Positions 42,111 to 52,294 of a stretch of 64,000 nt of DNA are shown piece by piece. How positions within the stretch are numbered: position 1 is the stretch's first letter; every line of letters starts with the position of its first letter. The stretch is from Mya arenaria (lineage: Eukaryota > Mollusca > Bivalvia > Myida > Myidae). Made by a program: the position numbers and the translations under genes. The stretch is from positions 64,965,479 through 65,029,478 of the forward strand of contig NC_069125.1 in assembly GCF_026914265.1 (NCBI RefSeq), read 5' to 3'. The notes beneath the pieces are model-generated. The model had not been told where the DNA came from, did no database searches, and saw nothing but the letters and a program-made list of their open reading frames with translations.

Positions 42111-43800
42111 AATATTATTTTGTAAACGAACGCGGACAATCGGCGGTATATTGTAATGGTTAAAACCGCGGAAAATCGTAGGTAAACTGTAATGGTGGAA
42201 ACGAACGCGGACACTTGGCGGTTTACTGTAATGTTGAAAACGAACGTGGACTTTCGGAACTGTACTGTTATAATGTGCGGACATTCAGTGGTATACTGTA
42301 ATGGTGTAAACGAACGCGGACATTCGGTGGTATACTGTAATGATGAAAACGAACGCGGACATTCGGTGGTATACTGTAATGGTGAAAACGAACGCGGACA
42401 TTCGGTGGTATACTGTAATGGTGTATACGAACGCGGACATTCGGTGGTATACTGTAATGGTGTAAACGAACGCGGACATTCGGTTCTGTACTGTAATAAT
42501 GTGCGGACATTCAGTGGTATAGTAATGGTGAAAACGAACGCGGACATTCGGTGGTGTACTGTAATGGTGAAAACGGACGCGGACATTCGGTGGTATACTG
42601 TAATGGTGAAAACGAACGCGGACATTCGGTGGTGTACTGTAATGGTGTAAACGGACGCGGACATTCGGTGGTGTACTGTAATGGTGTAAACGGACGCGGA
42701 CATTCGGTGGTGTACTGTAATGGTGAAAACGGACGCGGACATTCGGTGGTGTACTGTTATGGTGAAAAGGGACGCGGACATTCGGTGGTGTACTGTAATG
42801 GTGAAAAGGGACGCGGACATTCGGTGGTGTACTGTAATGGTGAAAAGGGACGCGGACATTCGGTGGTGTACTGTAATGGTGAAAACGGACGCGGACATTC
42901 GGTGGTGTACTGTAATGGTGAAAACGGACGCGGACATTCGGTGGTGTACTGTAATGGTGAAAACGGACGCGGACATTCGGTGGTATACTGTAATGGTGAA
43001 AACGGACGCGGACATTCGGTGGTGTACTGTAATGGTGTAAACGAACGCGGACATTCGGTGGTATACTGTAATGGTGAAAACGAACGCGGACATTCGGTGG
43101 TATACTGTAATGGTGAAAACGGACGCGGACATTCGGTGGTGTACTGTTATGGTGAAAACGGACGCGGACATTCGGTGGTGTACTGTTATGGTGAAAACGG
43201 ACGCGGACATTCGGTGGTGTACTGTTATGGTGTAAACGAACGCGGACATTCGGTGGTGTACTGTTATGGTGTAAACGAACGCGGACATTCGGTGGTGTAC
43301 TGTTATGGTGTAAACGAACGCGGACATTCGGTGGTATACTGTAATGGTGTAAACGAACGCGGACATTCGGTGGTATACTGTAATGGTGAAAACGGACGCG
43401 GACATTCGGTGGTATACTGTAATGGTGAAAACGGACGCGGACATTCGGTGGTGTACTGTAATGGTGAAAACGGACGCGGACATTCGGTGGTGTACTGTAA
43501 TGGTGTAAACGGACGCGGACATTCGGTGGTGTACTGTAATGGTGTAAACGAACGCGGACATTCGGTGGTGTACTGTTATGGTGTAAACGAACGCGGACAT
43601 TCGGTGGTGTACTGTTATGGTGTAAACGAACGCGGACATTCGGTGGTGTACTGTAATGGTGTAAACGAACGCGGACATTCGGTGGTATACTGTAATGGTG
43701 AAAACGGACGCGGACATTCGGTGGTATACTGTCATGGTGAAAACGGACGCGGACATTCGGTGGTATACTGTAATGGTGAAAACGGTACAGTACTGTAATG
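42111..43800. repeat. Minisatellite, 39-bp unit, about 43 copies
   Basis: The unit is GAACGCGGACATTCGGTGGT, ATACTGTAATGGTGAAAAC. Because 39 is a multiple of three and the consensus lacks stops, long frames stay open on both strands at once (up to 573 codons). Nothing favours one frame, so none is annotated as a gene. Units at 42800-43800 are nearly identical, and those at 42110-42520 are more diverged. Confidence 0.92.
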
Positions 43801-44549
43801 ATGTTTGGTATAAACAAGACATATTTCTGTTTCCTTTATTAAATACATTAAAGGATTATAATACAGAGTTAGTATAAAATAAAACAGCAGTTACTTTAAA
43901 TAGCAAATGACTGGGATTCAGAACAGATCACAGGCGGGGAAATATCACAGACGTACGATAAAACACGTGTTCACTAAAAAAAAAATGCAGCATTGACAAG
44001 ATTGAACATGGAAACACTATTGCAAAAATCAAAATAAAGTAAAATTATTTAGAATAACCAAACAACGTTATGTTTAGATTTAGTCTTTAAAAATCAGCAT
44101 ACATGCAAAAAGTATTTTTCTTTCAAACGTGCAGACAATGGTATACTAATTGATTTGTACTAGATGCAAATATTTCTTATTGTTCATAATACATAACTCA
44201 CAGATTAGTGCGCAGGCATTAATATGAATGTCACATCATTTGATCATATCTATGTCGCCAGTGTTGCAGAATTATGAAAGAAGCATTGTTAATATAATCT
44301 AAATATAACCTATCTACCTTTTATCTACAAATACAAAAACGTAAATCATACCTAAAAGTATTAAAACGTATTTTTCAATTATGAAATATTGTTATATCAG
44401 TCTGATGACCAAACAGTTATATTCTTATATCAAAGTACATGTATATACATATAATGAAGCATGTAGGGGGGTTTCATAAATTATATATATATAGTAGTTA
44501 ATATTCTTATTACATCTCTGCTTTCAGCACATCCTCGACCTTGACCTCT
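43801..44549. other. 3' flank of the ANKUB1 homologue
   Basis: AT-rich sequence with no gene. A minus-strand AATAAA lies at 43835-43840, about 0.7 kb past the stop codon and just before the minisatellite, and is a candidate polyadenylation signal. Confidence 0.4.
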
Positions 44550-46586
44550 CTAGACAATCATTGACCGCGCCCGACTAACTCGTCGATCCTGCTCGTGCCG
44601 TTTAACCTCGTGGAAACTGTGACGCAAATTCTTGACGTCACGCTTCAGCGTCGATGACGTCAGACTCATGGCCATACGCACCTGCATCAGCCATGGTTTT
44701 TCCTTAAAGGTGTTAGCGATGGCGAGTGACTTTGCGGCCCTGTCTCTGGAGTCCATGCCCTGATATTGCTGCACGAGATTCATCATTGGTATCACGATAT
44801 CGTTCTCCCTCACGCCGTTGTGGTAAAAGAATGGACGGCTCTCATTTTCTGAGCTGATGATAGGAAGTGGCACCGTTCCGTCCATATTTGCCTTGTTTCC
44901 TTGCTGCACCAGCATCGCTGAAGTTACTTTCTTCTTTTTGCTCACCATAGACATTGAGGTATTAGCGCGCTCCGTTGTTTTCTCAGATTTGGACGAAGAA
45001 ATGCTTGCTATTCGGTCGCGTGTCACTTTCTCTCGCTCGTGTTCTTTAGTATCCCCCTTCATTTTCATATTTGGCATTGAAGCGCTTATCTTGGATTTTG
45101 ACGGCGGACCAGTGGGTCCGGTGCGGATGTATTTTCGACCTTTTTCGAGGAACGGATTTAATTTATCGCCTTCGGCCTTTTCTTGTTCTTCCGGGATTCC
45201 GTGAGCAATGTGTGGCTGCGATTGTGACAGCGATATGTTGAGACGACCCTTTTCCATAATCGGTGGCAGTTTTGTCTCCTTTCCATCCGGGCCGGGGGTT
45301 TCGGGGACGTCTGGCGAATCCGGGGCTTCGTTGCCGTCTGGTCTGTCCCCTTTTGCAGCATTTTTCAAACCGAGTCCGAACAGTGCGCCAACGCTAGACT
45401 TGCCAACCATCTTACCCCAACGCGTATTTTGTCTAAACTTCGGACCATACGTCTGTACAGCTGTGAGATGCTTAAAGTAGGCCTCTGGGTCTTCATTTTT
45501 TCCATCGCCGTCAGTTGTCGTGCTCTCATTCAACTGATGTTTCCTGTCTTTCGCAGCAGGATCATGCTTGTTTTTTCCGTTCATAGGACTTTGCGAGAAA
45601 CCGTCAACAATGACACCGTGGCTCACAAGCGGTCCAGTATTGAACGAACGACGTTTTAGTGAGGATTTGTTGGGGCCAAACTTCATAAATGCTTTCTCCT
45701 TACACCTTTCGCACCAAGTTTTAATTCTACGGAATGTTTGCAATGTCATTGACTGGCTTCTTGTCACGGGAACTCTTACCCATTGTTTAGTGAGCAAAAA
45801 GGAAGCGCAAGGTCTTTGTTTGTTTCTGAGCGCTAGATTCAAGGGTGTGAGACTGTGGCCTTCCCTGGCCATTGAGCAGGTAATATCAGTGGTAACAAAA
45901 AGTCGCAGGACGCCTAGCTGGCCGAACTCAGCCGCCTCGTGAACGGCCGACCGCTTCGTCTCGATGTGGGATTGCTCCCAGCACCACTGGCGGGTCGGGT
46001 GCTCCCCTATCGGCTCATCTGGCTTTATTCCGGCTTTAATGCACGTCCTCGCCAGATCCACCCGACCATAATGCGCGGAAATGTACATGACAACTTTCAG
46101 TTGAAAACGAGACTGTATTTCGTCTTGAACAATCAGGGGAGTAACACTAGGGGTCAAGCCCAAGATACTGAAGTTAATGAGTTCCGTCCATCCGTCCCAA
46201 CATTCCATAAAAATAGTGTCACCGCACTCTATGCCATAGTCAAATAAGGTATGTCCGTCAAACAATTCCAAATTGTTACGTGATACGAGTCTAAAAATAG
46301 ACACGGGAAGACCAGACTTCTTGGTAACCATAGTCCTAAGATCTGCGACCTCCATTTTCTCCACAAAATAGTCATCCATAATTTCAATGACCTCCCCGCT
46401 GTGGGAACATTTCACAAAGAGAACCGGTTTAACCTCCTCTTTCATGCAGACCTTGCAGGTAGAGCCGGGAACAATTCCGAGATCTGTGAATATCCAGGCG
46501 TCGTTGAGATCGGAACCAGCATAGGACATGACCAGTACCTTCTTGTCCTGTTTCACAAGGTCGTCAAAGTATATGTTCAGCTTGAC
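44550..46586 (-). CDS. ANKUB1: ANKUB1 homologue exon 2
   Basis: Starts after a TTTGTCTTTAG acceptor with VKLNIYFDDLVKQDKKVLVM and runs 678 codons to TAG at 44550. It carries the rest of the first ubiquitin-like domain, the second one, the ankyrin region, the disordered linker and the conserved C-terminal block. Short frames on the plus strand across it are shadows. Confidence 0.92.
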   Translation of the reverse strand, partial: VKLNIYFDDLVKQDKKVLVMSYAGSDLNDAWIFTDLGIVPGSTCKVCMKEEVKPVLFVKCSHSGEVIEIMDDYFVEKMEVADLRTMVTKKSGLPVSIFRLVSRNNLELFDGHTLFDYGIECGDTIFMECWDGWTELINFSILGLTPSVTPLIVQDEIQSRFQLKVVMYISAHYGRVDLARTCIKAGIKPDEPIGEHPTRQWCWEQSHIETKRSAVHEAAEFGQLGVLRLFVTTDITCSMAREGHSLTPLNLALRNKQRPCASFLLTKQWVRVPVTRSQSMTLQTFRRIKTWCERCKEKAFMKFGPNKSSLKRRSFNTGPLVSHGVIVDGFSQSPMNGKNKHDPAAKDRKHQLNESTTTDGDGKNEDPEAYFKHLTAVQTYGPKFRQNTRWGKMVGKSSVGALFGLGLKNAAKGDRPDGNEAPDSPDVPETPGPDGKETKLPPIMEKGRLNISLSQSQPHIAHGIPEEQEKAEGDKLNPFLEKGRKYIRTGPTGPPSKSKISASMPNMKMKGDTKEHEREKVTRDRIASISSSKSEKTTERANTSMSMVSKKKKVTSAMLVQQGNKANMDGTVPLPIISSENESRPFFYHNGVRENDIVIPMMNLVQQYQGMDSRDRAAKSLAIANTFKEKPWLMQVRMAMSLTSSTLKRDVKNLRHSFHEVKRHEQDRRVSRARSMIV

Positions 46587-48576
46587 CTAAAGACAAAGCA
46601 AATGCACTGTGACATTTTGTTTACAACGAATATAGCATTCTAAAATGTTAGTCTGTTTATTTCTAGCAGATGAACTCCAGTCTTTCAATTTCATTGAGGG
46701 TATACTCAAACTATATATATACATTTGTAGTATTCTAAGAATATAAAAGTGTAGACTTTTAACGTTCTACATTAAACAGAGGAGCTCGAACTTAGGGAGC
46801 AGCCATTCGATCATTTTGCAGAAAATTAAAAAATACATGCTATGATGTTCAGTGGATGCAATTATTTGTGGAATAACGAGAATCGAGTTCCCCGGGATAA
46901 TCACCGTTAGGCAGAAAACTTTTCAATTATGGATTATGTTATCTCGATAGCTCCGGATAGTGGTCAACGTAGGTCAGACTTTCACCAAACTCTTACACTT
47001 TTGACAATTACCTTTACTTTAAAAATAATATCGAAACAGTCAGTCAATTCGTTCTAACGTTACAAAATATATTCATCGACCAAGCTTTATTTGGCAAAAC
47101 ACAGTCGAACATTTGAGTAATTACAATCTCCTCATTGGTCCACAATGAAGTGAATAAATACACAAACAAGCATTGGGGTTTGCATTTTTGTATCTGCAAA
47201 TGACAATCATGAAATTTTCTTATTTTCTGAATATCAATTTCCTAGATGATATTTTATCAGTCTATTGTCCAAGGAGTAATACATGTTAAAGCTGCACTCT
47301 CACAGATTGACAGGGTTGACAACTTTTTTGTTTGTTTTGGTCTTTGAATGAGCTATTTTTGCGTAAATTTCTGCAACAAGTTATATAAGACTGATGACAA
47401 AAGATCAGATCGCATCTTCACACATGTATTTTATTCGAAAAAATTATGTTTAATGGCTATAGCGTTACTTGCGCTTTAAAAAAAATGAGTTTTCTGTTGT
47501 TGTTTTTTAACTATTGAGATCTGTTCGATTATGTGTCATATTATATGACTGAATTGAAGGCATTTATGCTAAAATCAGCTCATTCTGCGACCACAATTTT
47601 AATAAAAGTAAAAACTGTCAATCTGTGCGAGTGCAACTTTAAGCTAGTCTCAGTGATAGCGGCTTTACGCTTTGACCAGTCAGGGAATTCTTTCAAATTT
47701 TACTTGATAAAAAATACCATTCATGCACTTTCATGACGTTGAACACATGATTGCATCAGTAGTCGATTTATACTGCGATGTTAGTACTCAAAACTGTAAA
47801 AAGCCTTCACACATTATTGAACTGAACGATTCAGTAGAGTGAAGGATTAGAGAATGGGGATTTGAATCAACACATTGATCTTTAAGACTTCTAATTAGTT
47901 CCTTTATTGAGTTAATCCGTCAGACGGCTTAAAGCAATATTAGAGCGATATTCAGAATATTGCGAAAGAAAATAATAATCCCTTTGATAATTTCGTTTAT
48001 GTTTTAAGAATATAAATATCTTCCATGGCCAAGAGTGTAAGATAGGTTTACCTCTTTTCCGCAAAACAACCTACGCTCGGGTTGGGATGAACGTATCTTA
48101 CACGAGCGGCCATTGGAGATCTACATATCGTCGAATTAAGACAATTTGTTCTGACATACATGCTGCTTTTTAAAACTAACTAGAACTAAACAGTTTAATC
48201 ATATGAGTATTGACTGTTGGGATTAATCACTGTCCACTATGGGTCATCATGTATACAATGTGTTTTAGCATTAACGGTTTATAAACTGCGAAAAAGTAAC
48301 TTGGCTTTGAAAAAAAAGAAACCATTTGGAAGATATCAACTTCTTTAAACCCATATTTGATATGAGTGGCAAGAGCAGAAAAGCTAATATATAAATCCGG
48401 TACTCAAAATACGCTTAATTGAAAGTACGTGTATGCGTTACCTGTATCATCTTCTTCACCTCCCCCACCGTGGCCCCGAGCGGCACGTCCACCGCCACCC
48501 GCTCTCCCTCGTGAACGCCGAATATGAGCATGCTCGGGTTGAGAAGCTTTTTCTTGCATTCGGAATCCGTTGACAT
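44550..48576 (-). CDS. ANKUB1: ANKUB1 homologue (ankyrin and ubiquitin-like domains)
   Basis: Two coding exons, 48442-48576 and 44550-46586, join in phase 0 at GT-AG ends to give 723 residues. The first ubiquitin-like domain (about 15-95) spans the junction. A second (about 98-174) ends at CWDGW. An ankyrin-like region (about 210-310) includes AVHEAAEFGQLGVLRLF. A long low-complexity, basic/Ser-rich stretch follows. Near the C terminus is the block NTFKEKPWLMQVRMAMSL, which matches the conserved end of vertebrate ANKUB1. Vertebrate proteins are shorter, and the difference is mostly in the low-complexity stretch. Its molecular function is not known, and nothing in the neighbourhood suggests one. 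The start Met follows an in-frame stop codon. Confidence 0.9.
47290..47638. mobile_element. piggyBac-type MITE, 349 bp
   Basis: TTAA flanks both sides (47286-47289 and 47639-47642). The ends AGCTGCACTCTCACAGATTG and CAATCTGTGCGAGTGCAACT are inverted with few mismatches. TTAA duplication is the piggyBac signature. Non-coding. Confidence 0.8.
48024..48112. repeat. Short inverted repeat
   Basis: CATGGCCAAGAGTGTAAGAT and ATCTTACACGAGCGGCCATT form an imperfect inverted pair about 50 bp apart. It is probably a small MITE or foldback in the ANKUB1 intron. Confidence 0.5.
48442..48576 (-). CDS. ANKUB1: ANKUB1 homologue exon 1
   Basis: ATG at 48576-48574 opens MSTDSECKKKLLNPSMLIFG. An in-frame TAA lies about seven codons upstream. 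It runs 45 codons to a GTAACG donor and covers the first strands of the first ubiquitin-like domain (RVAVDVPLGATVGEVKKMIQ). The longer 87-codon open frame in this interval is in another frame and is not used. Confidence 0.8.
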
Positions 48577-48729
48577 TAACACGTGCGCACGACCTTAACA
48601 CTCCCTGCAGCTTTGATAGGCTCAGTCGAGTGTCGGCGGTTGTCTCTGCTTCTGTCGGCGGCGGCAAAAGCGAGGAGTTTGAGTGTATGTGTCTTAACTC
48701 CTATCCACAGTCGTGGTTTGACTTAGCTT
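48577..48729 (-). other. Possible 5' untranslated part of ANKUB1 exon 1
   Basis: A TTTGTTTCTTTACAG acceptor-like sequence ends at 48730, so the exon holding the start codon may begin at 48729 with an upstream non-coding exon elsewhere. Nothing confirms this beyond the splice-like motif. Confidence 0.3.
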
Positions 48730-51700
48730 CTGTAAAGAAACAAAATTAGTCTCAATTAAAGCAGTAGTAACTTGATTTTGCTTGATCTCCTTAAGTTTGT
48801 TTATACTGTTAATAGAAAGAAAATAAAGAAATATTTACATTTCTGCTCCAGTATTTGTCCTTGTTTATTCCTAAAACTTATGTTTCATTTAAGCACTTTG
48901 AATATAAAACCTTCGTGGCACAGTATTTTTACGTATTGTCCTGGTTTTATATTGTCCTGCTGAAAACACTCTCAACTTTGTTTGATCTGAAAATTCACTT
49001 TTAAGGCTTGTAAATTTGCATTACAATATGCATGACCCATAAATACCCAACACTGAATGTCTTTACGTGTATACGATTTAAGGTTACAAAATTAAACCAA
49101 AAACATGGTTATGCCTTGGCCCGATAATTTCAATCCGTTAATGCTATTATCTTTTATATGACCGTATATTGGAATTAAATAAGTTTTATTACATGAGATA
49201 TTGAACTTCTAACACACAATTGTAATCAAGTTTTGCTGTTTTATTATGTGAAATTAAAATATAAAAGATATTGAAAACTATTGACGATCACGTTATTGCT
49301 GATGAGTGTCATCATCTATGATAGTGATGGTGACATTGATGTTGCTGCTGCGGATGATGATGATGATGGTGGTGGTGGTGATAATGCAAGTTGTAATGAT
49401 TATGAGAAAGATAGGGAAGAGACTGTTTTGCTGAAGGAAGACGATGATTGCCTGAAAGTTGATGAAATGATCTGATTATAATTAGAGAAATATGAGTATA
49501 TACATGTACAAACATAAATTATTGTGATATGAGTCTAGTTAAAAACTTTCAATTATATACAAACCTAAATAGAAATAAAAATCCATGTTCACGTTATTAA
49601 TTAAAGAACTACCAGTTCAGACATACGCCATAACCCAAGTGATTTAGCTTTGCCAATATCCATGCATTTATAATTATAAAGTTCATGTAAGCATTAGGGT
49701 TTATATTTTAATAACGGATTAAGACACAAACTTGCCAAAACCTGGATTCCATCTTTGTATTTCAATCCTCTTTTTGGCATAGGAATAGTTAATTGATAGA
49801 GTAGGCAGATTATGTAAACTAAAATGATTTGTATAAACATCATTTTAGACCGAAATAACATTAGCTGAGTATGAATGCAAAGCCTTAATTTCAAAGTTTA
49901 CATGTGAATACCAAATAAGAACGAACTATAGCAATATTGAACTTCCAACGTAAGTCTGTATTATGGTGGGTCTTAGAAGTTTTATGTTAAAGGATTCCAT
50001 ATTTGCATATTACTATATACCACACATATGTAAATCCTCCTCCCAATGAAACTTTGTATATGTATTATATCAATGTCCACGTGTAGGCAATGGAAAAGGG
50101 CGTTCGAGGATATAGGGGGCATTCTTTTAAAGGCACTGCTAATAAGCATTCAAGGATTTGACATAAGAGAGGGGTTAGCGTAGGGGCGTAACCTTTTGAC
50201 TTGAGCCCCCACCTCAGAACCGTAATCGATTTTCTTTAAAATGTTGTCAGGGGAGTTTGATGGTACTTCCCCAAGAAAATTTTAATAATTTATAGGCCGA
50301 AACGTTGCATTTGGTCGTATTTTATAACTTTTTTTCTCCTATGCTGAAATACAAAATTAACTTGGAGGATTTTAGGAAGGGGGGTGGGGTGGGGGTGGGG
50401 GCGCCCGGTGCGCCCTTTCGGGACCCGCTAGGGCTGCTGTGGTATCCGGCTTTCTCTAGTGGTATGGGACTTATTATTGACTCTATTCTATCTACTTTTC
50501 GTTGAACTTTAATTCTAAAATCATCAGCGATAGAAAATTTATGAATTCAAGCGATACTTTGGCAAGATTAAAATCAGAATAATAAGCCATAAAAGCATTT
50601 ATACTTGTAGATATACTTTTCATCCGTTAAATAATGCAATTCATTTTTTGTGAATAGATTCTATTAACTTTCAATAACAAAACATGGCGTCATTCTTCCT
50701 CACATGCCAGTATTCTTTGAATAAATTAACTACAAGTTCAATACATCCATTGGTAAGTTATGAATACAATGTGAGAATTGTAGCAGTGAAAATATTGAAA
50801 CGCCATTTAGTATTGGTAATGAGACTATTGAGTATTGGCGAATAGATACTTTTTTCTTGCATATCAGCTAACATAATTTATCATTCGTTTATTAATATAC
50901 GTTCAATCAAATGTTATAACTTCTAGGTTAGAGCCACATTAATAATTGACCGATCTATATTATAGTCATTACATACACTATCGGTTTTAGATGTGTAGAT
51001 GTGTAAGAGGTCTTTAAAACAGCCTGATACCCACGATAGTGTTTTTCGAGTTGTCACATTTATTTTTAATCGTTTTTTAATTATCTTTTATAAGTAAAGT
51101 ATCAGGTTTACCTGCATGTGAACATTTCATACAGCTGTGATTAAATACGAAAAATAGTCCTTGAATATGGGTAAAATAACATTTCAAATTTAGATTTTCT
51201 AACCATGGATTTCATGACGTGAATGTTAGTTTTGTACAATGCGTTTGAAGGTTTTTTTAAAGGGTCACCGAATTGAGAGCTGGCAGTAATTTTTTTCTCT
51301 GGAATTGAATGAGGTTTTAAAACGTGTGAAAACATATATTGTTTTTAAAACCTTTTTATTTCATATGGTAAACCGAGTTAAGACAGAGACTTGAGATTTG
51401 ACTTAAGTATTTTCGTGATATTGGGGCCAGTTGTCATGTTCACAGTTGTCAACCGTTTGTATCAGTTTGTGTAATGTAACGATGAGTTATTCAAAAACAG
51501 TTCTGTTCTGTTAAAAGAATGTACATGTATTACAATGAGTCAAGATGGTACACCATGCCAAATAATGCCGACACTCTCATAATAAAGGACCATGTTCTTT
51601 AATACCCATAGCAGGGAAACTATTTGTTTTGTTTAACATGATAACACGTCTCGTTTTATGCAATATATTATCAAAAACAATTGGCTGTTTAGCAACGAAC

Positions 51701-52059
51701 ATTTCACATTCTCAAAGGCCTGTAATCCCAAACTGGCAACTCCAATCCTACCAGTCCATTTCAAGTTGTTACCATGATGTAGGCTGGCAAAGGATTGAGC
51801 TCAAGCATCAATATTTTCTTTGCGCCCCAAACTGCTCGAGTAGGTAATGACAATGGTGAACATTGACTTGGTTTGTCCTACATATTAATAGATCTTGATA
51901 CTTACGCACTCAAATATCTGGAATATATTGAAATTAAAGTACTATTTTGTCATTATAAAACAGTAGCTGAAATATTTGTCTACTGAAGAAAAAAAACAGT
52001 ATACCATCAACATCGACTACTCAGATTCAATATTCGATTTTAACTCGACGTCAAAACCT
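48730..52059. other. Gene-free AT-rich DNA
   Basis: No exon could be supported. It contains a GATGAT/GGTGGT microsatellite at about 49353-49382 and a worn repeat around 50160-50410. That repeat has GGGGCGTAACC, CTTGAGCCCCCACCTCAGAA and CTTCCCCAAGAA, and is related to 56490-56660. Confidence 0.5.
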
Positions 52060-52294
52060 TAACTATTTTGTGTTAATCCACTATACTTGCAGGACGAATC
52101 TGTATTGTTTAGGCAACTATTTTGTGTTAATCCACTATACTTGCAGGACGAATCTGTATTGTTTAGGCAACTATTTTGTGTTTGTTAATCCACTATACTT
52201 GCAGGACGAATCTGTATTGTTTAGGCAACTATTTTGTGTTAATCCACTATACTTGCAGGACGAATCTGTATTGTTTAGGCAACTATTTTGCTGT
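52060..52294. repeat. Tandem repeat, 55-bp unit, four copies
   Basis: Four near-identical units of AACTATTTTGTGTTAATCCA, CTATACTTGCAGGACGAATC, TGTATTGTTTAGGC. The third copy has a 4-bp TGTT insertion. The short plus-strand frame across it is a by-product. Confidence 0.9.

Larger units (their letters stand above)
46587..48441. other. ANKUB1 homologue intron
   Basis: 1.86-kb intron in phase 0. It contains a TTAA-flanked MITE (47290-47638) and a hairpin repeat (48024-48112). The rest is AT-rich without recognisable content. Confidence 0.8.

Noticed and set aside
38600..43800. CRISPR-like regularly spaced repeats
   Set aside because: Units are contiguous tandem copies without unique spacers, in a eukaryotic context.
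42101..43822. Very long open frames (573, 510 and 415 codons) on both strands
   Set aside because: They lie in a 39-bp tandem array. Unit length divisible by three and a stop-free consensus keep several frames open at once on both strands, with no flanking splice or domain evidence.
48404..48667. 87-codon open frame with Gly/Arg-rich text overlapping ANKUB1 exon 1
   Set aside because: It is in a different frame from the one that continues the ubiquitin-like domain into exon 2. The Gly/Arg richness comes from GC-rich codons read out of frame.
49281..49515. Asp-rich and His-rich small frames
   Set aside because: They are translations of a GATGAT/GGTGGT microsatellite on the two strands.
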